Shown here in pieces: positions 33,474 to 41,309 of a stretch of DNA of 64,000 nucleotides; the first letter of the stretch is position 1; each line of letters starts with the position of its first letter. A model generated the notes under the pieces. That model did no database searches and was not told the DNA's origin. It worked only from the letters and a program-made list of their open reading frames with translations. Position numbers and translations under genes: made by a program. The stretch is from NCBI GenBank assembly GCA_011503125.2, contig WWBZ02000016.1, positions 5,487,324 to 5,551,323 on the forward strand, read 5' to 3'. The stretch comes from Botryosphaeria dothidea (lineage: Eukaryota > Ascomycota > Dothideomycetes > Botryosphaeriales > Botryosphaeriaceae).

Positions 33474-34790
33474 ATGAAGACTTGTGACATTGTTTCCTGG
33501 ATCCCTCCGCCACCTGCTGAAGCAGCCCAGCCCGACCGCAGCTCACCACCTCCGCTCGGCGAGTGCTTCTCCGGCGACAGTGACCTCAGCGCCGGCTGGC
33601 CCTCTCCTACAACCAGTAACATGTCGATGCGGACCAGCAGGTCTACACAGGCTAAGTCTGGATCACGCAAAGTGACGCTCGAAGAACTCGCCGCCGCCAG
33701 CCCACCCATCGTTCTCCACTCGAGCGCGTTGCCTGACGACCGTCATGTCGGTGCCATTAAGCGCATTGTTGATCGTCTGAATGTAGCCTGGGTAGAAAGT
33801 ATTCCGGCATATTTCCAAAAAAGGATGGTGGAGGCTGACCCACTCGGCCGTCCGCTACCCAGCAATGTCTTCGACTACACCAAGGCCCAGAAGACGCCCG
33901 AGCTCGATGATTTCTGGAGTACCGTCGAGAAGATCCTCACAGTGGCCGCTGCGTGCAAGGACAACGACGAGGATGAGATGGCGTGGACCTTTGAAGTCGC
34001 GCGCCGGGTGCTAAAGCTCGCGCGCCAGCTGAGCGGGGCCGACAAGCTCCGCGAGATCTGCATGTAAGTCTTGAACAAACGTCGCTAGACTCGCTCTGCT
34101 TACCATTTCTTCCCCTTGTCTCAAAACAGCCAGAACCAGGCAATCCATGGAGACTTCTTGTCCAAGCGTGACCTGTCTAACAAAGCCATCCATCGCCGTA
34201 GCGACATGGCGCTCCAGTTCGACCGCAAGAACGCAGACGTCGCCACCTCACTGGCCAAGCGAGCCGGCAACGAGTCGCTCAGTCCACTCACCCAGCGCTG
34301 CTCGGCACGACGACCTATTGCATGCGGCATCGAAATCAAAGCTGCAGGCGGCGACGACGTCGAGGCTTCGACCCAGATGGCCGTCCTATCGGCGGCCGTG
34401 TTGCGCAAAATGCGACAGCTGGGGCTTGTCCCGCCCGAGCCGGAGGTTCCGCTCATGACGATCGGCTGGACCGTTGTCGGGCACAGCTGGTCGTGCTACA
34501 TCGCCGTCCTCTCCGCCGAAGGTGACGATAGAGTTGTGAGTCGCCATCACCCCAGCCTCCAGCCTCCAGCCTCCAGCCTCCAGCCTCCAGCCCTCTCCGA
34601 GAAACGCTCCGCTCTCTGAACTGACTTTCTGTCTGCTGTTTAGGACTGCTACGGCCCGCTGGATCTCAATTCGGCCGGGACTCGAAACCCCTCCGGCTTG
34701 TTCTCGCTGCTGGCATGCCTAGAATTCACTTACCGGTTCGCTCAAGACGAGATTTGGCCTCTGTATGAGACGCGTCTCAACGAAAACTAG
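33474..34790 (+). CDS. PD-(D/E)XK nuclease-like protein, three exons
   Basis: Exons 33474-34063, 34130-34535 and 34644-34790 give 380 residues. Intron 1 (66 bp) is GTAAGT...CAG and intron 2 (108 bp) is GTGAGT...CTGAC...TAG; both keep the frame. The product matches the plan of the fungal PD-(D/E)XK nuclease-like family. It has an N-terminal DIVSWI, a Ser/Pro-rich region, and helices with AACKDNDEDEMAW...VLKLA (about residues 165-185). The core follows with LSPLTQ..SARRPIACGIEIKA, where E-I-K is the expected E-x-K metal/catalytic pair. Then come a helix (ASTQMAVLSAAVLRKM), VPLMTIGWTVVGHSW and a C-terminal helical part (GLFSLLACLEFTYRFAQDEIWPLYETRL). The fold is known from restriction and repair nucleases, but activity in this fungal family is not established to my knowledge. 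The ATG at 33474 is preferred to the in-frame upstream one at 33357 because similarity begins at DIVSW. There is no signal peptide and no RIP. Confidence 0.85.
34552..34592. repeat. 7-bp minisatellite in intron 2
   Basis: AGCCTCC repeated about five to six times inside the second intron of the nuclease-like gene. It is probably length-variable and does not touch the splice sites. Confidence 0.8.
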
Positions 34791-35399
34791 GATCTACGGC
34801 TATGGCTCACTCGATTGGCTGGACTATTCGACGCGGATCTTCTGGACAGTCGAGGAAGGATGCAGGCACAATGAGAGCAATTTTGGGGCTTAAGTGAGCG
34901 TGACACTCACCATGACGAAGCTTTTAGCCCGCGGGTTGCTGGTGAATAATACCAGGCTCCGCGCTGCAAAGATACTGATACTAGGCATATGATATAATGG
35001 AGGCAATACTAACAGTCTGCAAAGGGTGGCATCTGCGAGGAACATGGAACAAAGAAGATCAAACAATGCTAAGCTTCCCATGCGGAGCTTTTGTGCGATG
35101 TACCGATACTTGAGCTACTTAGTACATTGACTTTGTTCTCAGCCAACTTCGAACTTCACTCCCGTCTCTGAACATCTCCAGCCATCCTAGATTGCCTCAG
35201 AATGACAATGTCAGCCAACGTCACAGCACCCTCTCGCAAGGGAGAGTCTGTCTACACTCGTCGAAGAGGCCGCGACGGGAATCATCCAAGCCTTCGGATG
35301 TTGGGTTAGAGGCCAAAGAAGGACAAGGCGAAGGGAGGAGAATGAGTAAACCGCGACGGTGAAGCCCTCATCCCAAGTTCAGCATGGTATTCGTGAAAT
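34791..35399. other. Intergenic downstream of the nuclease-like gene
   Basis: No open frame with a recognisable domain. It contains 3' flanking sequence of the nuclease-like gene and the approach to the relic ending at 35586. Confidence 0.4.
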
Positions 35400-35589
35400 G
35401 AGCGTCCCCAGATTCGCTATCGTCGTTGGTCAGCGGCCCGGAAAGACCCGCACAGGCGCAGTGTGCGGCACAGTAGGACGAAACCCGCCTGGGTTTTTCA
35501 GTAAGATTGTGGATAACCATACGATGCTAGGGAGCAACAACCCAATGCACTGGATGTTCGAGCTCCGCACGTACGGCATGAAGATCTGA
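35400..35589 (+). pseudogene. Gene relic, possibly from a telomere-linked helicase or OrsD-type protein
   Basis: An open stretch reads MSVPRFAIVVGQRPGKTR ... SNNPMHWMFELRTYGMKI and stops at 35587-35589, exactly where the 198-bp element begins. The final block resembles, from memory, a QWMLDLRTYGLKI-like motif found in large subtelomeric fungal proteins with helicase or OrsD domains. That is a single short motif, so the assignment is weak. The 198-bp insertion would have removed the rest of the protein. Confidence 0.25.
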
Positions 35590-35784
35590 TGGAATGCATG
35601 GACCGTAGTGGAGGCCATGGGCCTGGAATGACTCTTCCTTTGTTCCCTTTGTTCACTCATATCTCCAAGACTATTGGCAGATTAGCTCTAATAGCTCGCT
35701 TATCGAGCAGAGCTTGGCAGTTAGGTATATCAACCCCTACCAACTCTCTCTTCAATCGATCATCCTTTCGCACCACATCCATTA
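35587..35784 (+). mobile_element. 198-bp TG...TA insertion element, copy 2
   Basis: Same length and near-identical sequence to 11671-11868, TGATGGAATGC to CACATCCATTA. Differences are mostly C/T. Flanks are AGATC on the left and AGAAG on the right, so no clean target duplication survives. The right flank is LINE reverse transcriptase sequence, unlike the left. Confidence 0.75.
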
Positions 35785-35885
35785 AGAAGATATACTAAGG
35801 ATGCAGCGATAGGCGGTGCAGATAGGGTCGTACTTCGAGGCTAATAAAACAGAGCTCATCCACTTCACGGGCAACGCGAACCAGA
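35785..35885 (+). pseudogene. LINE reverse-transcriptase fragment
   Basis: Reads GSYFEANKTELIHFTGNA..., matching the LINE-B block NYVEFDLRKTELINFGSKK near 13410-13465. It is about 30 codons and not in context. It directly precedes a Gypsy solo LTR, as LINE-B precedes Gypsy-1. Confidence 0.6.
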
Positions 35886-36117
35886 TGTCAGGCCCCTCAA
35901 GCGCTACCACCCCAGGCAACTGGGTAGATACTCAACAGCAACCAGAGGCCCCAGCTGTACCAAGGATAACTCGGTCAGGCACTAGGGCACGGGCCCAGCG
36001 CTAAGCGACTGGGTATATTTACCCTTCGCCCTCTCTTTCTAGACTCTCTTTCCTTTCTCCTTGTACATAGATTTTCAGTTGAAAGCAATACCATCATTTC
36101 GGCTTTGCTGCCTCACA
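35886..36117 (+). repeat. Gypsy-1-family solo LTR, near-pristine
   Basis: 232 bp, TGTCAGGC to CTGCCTCACA, the same length as the Gypsy-1 LTRs. It keeps CpA at places where Gypsy-1 has TpA (for example CCCCAG against CCCTAG, AACAGC against AATAGC). Flanks CCAGA and TTGGA do not match, so it is not a simple insertion and excision product. LINE fragments in opposite orientation lie on either side. Confidence 0.88.
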
Positions 36118-36203
36118 TTGGATTAGAACAAGGTCTATTTTAAGCTCGACTGCAAGTTCTAGGATTGACTCTGTTGCTAGGATACTCCTGTTAAGGTTGG
36201 CTG
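36118..36203 (-). pseudogene. LINE ORF2 N-terminal fragment
   Basis: The minus strand reads ANLNRSILATESILELAVEL then KIDLVLIQ, nearly identical to LINE-B residues 8-36 of ORF2 (from about 11045). It is open and free of RIP, only about 28 codons long, and breaks off on both sides. Confidence 0.75.
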
Positions 36204-37940
36204 AAGACCACGCTAAGCGCTCACTCCCAACAAGGAAAAAGTTGAGGAAATCAGAAGAAAGAATGAAAGATACGTACAGCGACGGAGCGGACTTGTATCG
36301 AAGCAAATATGGCCAGTCGAAGTGTCTGGAAGTATGGCGAAGGTGGGCGAGATTTGGGCGAGAAGTGGGATTGGGAGTGCGGCACACATGTTTGAATGCG
36401 AGGTGGGTCTCCCACGCGCGACGAAAATGGCGGGTGGCTGGAATTGGCTCGCCGGGCCGTTCGAACGGTGAATGAAACACGTTGCAGGGGGTGCGGGCAC
36501 GAGCGGGCGCATCCGCCTCGCCTCGGTTAACCCGTTACAACCTGCTGTGTCCGCGCTGCCCCCACGCTCCTGCGCTGCGATCACCAGGCGGTACCGTGTC
36601 CCTCGAAATTCTTGGCTGGACACAGGCGCTCACAGAACTCAGGGAAGGATTTGTGCGATCCTTCGCTTCGACCAGATCGTACAGCACAGCCAAAACAAGG
36701 CGAGTCTACGCCATCATCTCCCGATAGAGGTTGGACGACAGGGGAATCCTTGGGATACGACATGCAGAGGGTAGGTTCACGGAGCCAGTGAGGATTGGCT
36801 TTGGGAGCTGGGGACATCGTCGCGCTTTGCCAATAATGCTTCACTCCGTATTTCTACATCCCATGTCCGGGCTCACCGACTATCGGCCCCACATGCGCGG
36901 TGCGCTAATGGCGTGTCACCGCTGCTCACGCTATCTTCGCGATTTTCGACATCTTCGACATTTTCGACGGGCTTTTCTCGGTTAGAAAGTTGCATGCATG
37001 GAGCAGGTGGAACCTCAGGTCAACGTCCAGCGAGGATCGCTCCCGCGCCATCCTATTTCGCAGGGTAGTTCCCGCTCGCGCCTACACAGCATCACACCGC
37101 GTGGGGATGATATGCACCCGGCCTTCCCTTAATGTCGCCATGTTCATTACTCGCTCCCGTTGGACCCGGGCCAGCGGATGGAGATGAACTAGTAACAGCC
37201 TACGGTGGGCCGTTCACCTGGAGTGTAAAGTGTGCGCCTAGCCCACTCACGGTCCGGAGTCCGAGAGGGGCGCTCGTCGTGCCATGCCTTCGAAGTGCTC
37301 GATACGGGCCACGCAGCTAGAAAAGGGGTTCACTGCGTGCATAACTCGTGATCTCAGGCTCACACTCCTTTCACCACAACACGTCGAGGGATTCTAAAGC
37401 AGATCACAGCATGGGTCCCTTATTAATGGATCTGGCACAATGCATAGCTAGAGTAATGGATCATGATTCTTTCAGATACAGCTCGCAAGATTTTTAGGAA
37501 AACTGCCTCTAGGGCTGGATTTAGCAAGTTTAGGCTTGACACGTGTGTATAGCATAGCGCCAGCTTGCTTGGCAGGTAGAAAGGGAGGTCAGCTACATAC
37601 AGGTACGCATGGCTGATTCTGAACATTTCAGCTTGCGCCACAAATATCATGTCTCACACGGTTGGACAGGTTCAAAAGAGTACTACCCTGGGCTTCAGGT
37701 CATACTTCCATGATGTAGTAAGCTCTAGTGGCGTATGTTGTAGTAACTTGTTACTTACTTTTGCAGGTGGATATAGTCGATTCTTTCGCGGACATTGAAT
37801 CCAGTTGGCTTGAGTACGCACTCGCGGCTGATTGAGGCCCTCGCGATGATTATCTTTCCTTTCCAGGCGACTCACCTTTACGCTTCACGGCTCCCCATGT
37901 CGTGGCTGGACTGGGGTTTCCTATTTTCGAAGATCAGGGC
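36204..37940. other. Intergenic, no gene recognised
   Basis: Several frames of 60-136 codons overlap on both strands (for example 36213-36623 minus). None has a recognisable domain or splice pattern. RIP is absent. Confidence 0.4.
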
Positions 37941-37941
37941 T

Positions 37942-38530
37942 AGGGAGACTCGGGGCTCCGACCACAGAGGAAGGACTACGCGTGGGATGAGCTCGGAGAC
38001 GTCTTGCCTCCGCTTGCTGAAGAAGAGGTCAATTCTCTCCGAGGATGTCTACGCAGTCACATTTTCATCAACAATATAAAAACATACGAACCAAATCCCG
38101 TGGAAAATGAACTTGGAGGAGTCTTCCCCCCGCCCGCAACATCTCCCGGAACATGGACGCGCAACGAAGTCGTCGGCTTGCCACAAACACCTAGCTCGTA
38201 CAGAAAATGGCACCAGTGTTCAGCACTTCCGGAAGCATCACCTTCTTTGCAGACCCTTTGCACTGCAAAAAACCCCCATCAAGCGCCCAGCACTCCAGGG
38301 AAATCTTGTGAGATGGTTCGCACCCGAAAGTACCCCGGCCAGCTGCTCCGCTTTCCAGACAACTCTGGGAAACCTATGCCCGAAGAGATACAGGTCATTT
38401 TCAAGCCCGTTTTGCAAGCGCAAGAATTTTTCTGTCGTGTTCGAGGCTGCTCACGACAAAACATTCCCTTCTCGATCCCCAGTCATGCCAGGGATCACGA
38501 ACAAACCCATCTTCTAAGAGAGTACCGCAA
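37942..38530 (+). pseudogene. Possible C2H2-type zinc-finger gene fragment
   Basis: An open plus-strand stretch follows a TAG near 37940 and has no obvious ATG. It reads DYAWDELGDVLPPLAEEE ... and later FFCRVRGCSRQNIPF...HARDHEQTH. That gives C-x4-C-x12-H-x3-H, close to a C2H2 finger, at about 38430-38490. The sequence between is Pro/Ser-rich. It may be an internal exon of a lost gene or a spliced gene whose ends I cannot place. The frame stays open to about 38803, but the last part is low in charged residues and looks non-coding. Confidence 0.3.
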
Positions 38531-38864
38531 ACGCCTTTTCTATTCTTCAATCGGTTGCACGAGGTACTTTCTGTCAACCAGAATCCCCTTATTTCTCACG
38601 CAGTACTTCGTATTCAGTTTAGTGTCAAACTCCAATTACCTTCGCTTTCTTTGCCGCGATCAGTTGCCGAGCTCTCTTTGCTTTTTCTTATACACCAAGG
38701 CGAAACTCTCACTCAAACGCCTTCCCAAACACTGCACACGCAATCTACCCCTTTCCTTTATCACGTTACTTCTTAAGAATCATGTATTTAAGAACCTACT
38801 TTAGCTGCTCATTCCAAGAATCAGCAGTGTACAATTCAATCACTTTGCACTGTTCGACACTTTC

Positions 38865-39020
38865 TGTTGGGAGGAATAGGGTCTAGTTGAACCAAGGGTC
38901 AATATCGAAAATTTGTCACATAGCTACTATATAAGAGGATACCGGGTCACCACCCTCCTACTCCTCATGCCAATCTTCGATGAACTTCATTCACTATACA
39001 AACAACCCATTTGTTCAACA
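38865..39020 (+). repeat. Solo LTR with target duplication CTTTC
   Basis: 156 bp, TGTTGGGAGG to TTTGTTCAACA, with CTTTC at 38860-38864 and 39021-39025. It has TGTTG/CAACA inverted ends and a TATATAAGAGG promoter-like box near 38929. The 3' half resembles 25243-25379. No RIP. Confidence 0.78.
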
Positions 39021-39025
39021 CTTTC

Positions 39026-39509
39026 TTACTCGTGGTGGATATCATTCACATATGAAAAGGCATAGGGAAGGCCGAAAGATGATCAAAGGACGGTCAAACT
39101 GAGCTAGCTAGAGAGATCTGCTGCATTTTAGCATTGACTGCTTATGGTCTCCGCAGAGCCATTATGGTGAACCTCTCCTCCTTCCTCCTAATATTTTATC
39201 GCACTGAGACCTTGCGTTCTCTCGAATCCGTTCCCTCTCGATGATGACTCAGACGAAGTGCAAACTGGAAGGAGGACGCATGTCGCGGACGTCAGCAACA
39301 GGACAAAACCTGGAAAGCGACAGGATGCACATTCCCCCTGTAGCTCATTCCTTCTTGCTGGTTTGCGGGACAGATAGATGGGCAGAAAACCGGTGTCCTG
39401 CGAAAACGGGCTACGTGCAACCGGTGCGCAGCGTGCGACATCTTGTCGCTGGGCAAGGATAGGGCGGCTAAAGTAAACACACCTCGCCACGAGCTATTTT
39501 TAACACCCA
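39026..39509. other. Intergenic, no gene recognised
   Basis: Short opposing frames only. It holds the presumed promoter of the next open frame. Confidence 0.4.
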
Positions 39510-40126
39510 ATGCATTTCTATAAGTACATTTTCTCCAGCGCCCCCAGAAATAAAACTTTCAGGGAAATAATCTCTTCTGATACAGAGCTCAGTTTCATAC
39601 CAGCTCGCAAAACCTCAATGATAATGGATCCAAACAAACAGAACAGAAGCCATCGGGACTGTCGGGACGATGCAAACTTGCCCGAATCATTCACTTCGTC
39701 CGAGACTAGTTTCGGCTCTTTTATTGTCCCCAAACCCGAGAGCGAGGTAGAGAGCGGCTACGCGCCGCCTCCCCTGGCGGTCAACGCTCAGCTCCTCCCG
39801 CCGGATGAGGGCATCTGTGCTGCGAACATGCTCAATCTCGAGATTGTAGCGCACGCTCATACCGAAATGGCACTGCAAATGGAGAAAATTAGAGCTTCTC
39901 GCCTTGAAAGACATTACACGCATCAGTCCGTCGCTCTGGCAGCCTGGCAAAATGCCTACCAAGACTGTTTGGGCAAGACCCAGAGCCAGGCCGAAGAGAT
40001 CGCGCGTCTAAAACAAGAAGTAGAGGAATACAAGGCGGCAAATCAGCAACTGTTGGAAAGGACTGGCTCCTGGCGTGACACTGCGAGGCCGGCGTGGACG
40101 CCTCGTCATCAATCTTCAAGTCTACG
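39510..40126 (+). pseudogene. Coiled-coil protein gene cut by LINE-D
   Basis: An open frame runs from ATG 39510 (an alternative, more likely start is ATG 39618) to the LINE 5' junction at 40127, about 170-205 codons. It stops 12 codons inside the LINE (40163). It is Ser-rich at the N-terminus. A helical region follows (MLNLEIVAHAHTEMALQMEKIRASRLERHY, about 39828-39917), then a coiled coil (QAEEIARLKQEVEEYKAANQQLLER, about 39987-40062). No enzyme domain was seen. RIP is absent up to the junction. The original C-terminus is lost. Family unknown. Confidence 0.5.
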
Positions 40127-40697
40127 AAAAGCGCCAAGACCGGTACCGCTCGAAAGCTCTTAATTCCCCTAGCTAGGCCCTCGAATCTTAGCCTCGCAGC
40201 TACACGCGCTGCTGCGTAGCTACGTGGAAAAGAGACGTTTAGGGGCTCTAGAATCCAACGCGAATTTCGCACACCTATCCTAACCTTGAACTACTCCCGA
40301 TTCCTCCTAAATTCCATCCTAAGCTTCGTTAGCATATAAAGAAACCCTAGATAGAGTTGCATAGGGATACCCGGAGGGGAACACCCGCTAGCCCCAGTAC
40401 AGCCCCTTCTGCCTCGACTTCCGCAGAATTTTTAGGGTTCGCCAAGCCCCGCTAAACCTTATCTCGACCACGAGAACCTACCTAGCGATATACCCCTAGA
40501 CCCCCTAGGCAGTCCACCGCCTAATAGGGTAATCCTAGGCTCCCCTATTACAAGCCCCTCAGCCCCACCAACGGAATACGGAACCCCCTAGACCGAATAG
40601 AACGAAATCCAAATAGAAAACACCCAGGACGACACCATAGAGACTCCCACCCCTATAGCCCAAGGGCAAAAGCGTATAATCGACCTAACTGGCCTCT
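40127..40697 (+). mobile_element. LINE-D, 5' fragment of the LINE-A/B family
   Basis: Nearly identical to LINE-B from about 3923 to 4500, including CCAAGACCGGTACCGCTCG and the start of ORF1 (GQKRIIDLTGL). It is less RIP-mutated than LINE-B at several CpA sites. It stops at 40697, where the Gypsy-2 LTR begins; the remainder of the LINE is not found on the far side of Gypsy-2. Confidence 0.85.
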
Positions 40698-41306
40698 TGT
40701 AAGGCAGCAAAGCCGAAATAATAGTATTGCTTTCAACTAAAAATCTATGTATAAGGAGAAAGGAAAGAGAGTCTAGAAAGAGAGGGCGAAGGGTAAATAT
40801 ACCCAGTCGCTTAGCGCTGGGCCCGTGCCCTAGTGCCTAACCGAGTTATCCTTAGTAAAGCTAGGGCCTCTAGTTACTATTAAGTATCTACCCAGTTACT
40901 GTAATGAACGGACCTTGGAGGGCGGAGAGACGAGATAACGAAGCCGGTAAAGGCAGTAGGGGTAAAGCAATGCCGAAGTATAAGGGTGTAGTTCAAAGGG
41001 CGAGGGTATGAGGTGCGAAAGACGAGGGACGAGGGACGAGGGACGAGGGAGGCAAGCAAGGTCCAATTCAAGGCGTACCAAGTTATACGCGAGGAATACT
41101 CATTGCTAGACTAAAGAACTAACTACAAAGCAGAGGGGCGAGCTTTATATACATAAAGAACGAACTAAAATACTAGCTTCCTGATTTATAAGCAGGTAAG
41201 TCTAGATCTGGATTTTAAATCAACGAAGGTAAACGAGAGGTAAGGGGTCTAAGCAAGCCACGTTTATGATAGTTACCTGGGGTAGTAGCGCTTAAGGGGC
41301 CTAATA
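40698..41306 (-). repeat. Gypsy-2 3' LTR, interrupted
   Basis: TGTAAGGCAGC (40698) to GTTAC (40899), then the solo LTR 40900-41271 with its GTTAC copy, then CTGGGGTAGTAG to CCTAATA (41306). The pyrimidine tract after 41306 is the purine tract of the minus strand. Confidence 0.88.
40900..41271 (+). repeat. Gypsy-3-family solo LTR 1, TSD GTTAC
   Basis: 372 bp, TGTAATGAACGG to CGTTTATGATA, with GTTAC at 40895-40899 and 41272-41276. It is the least RIP-mutated of the six LTRs of this family here. It includes a GGGACGA tandem repeat (about 41026-41052). The orientation given is that of the TGTAAT end. Confidence 0.88.
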
Positions 41307-41309
41307 CTA

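Noticed and set aside
41026..41052. Short direct repeats suggestive of a CRISPR-like array
   Set aside because: Contiguous 7-bp GGGACGA units without spacers, in a fungal retrotransposon LTR.
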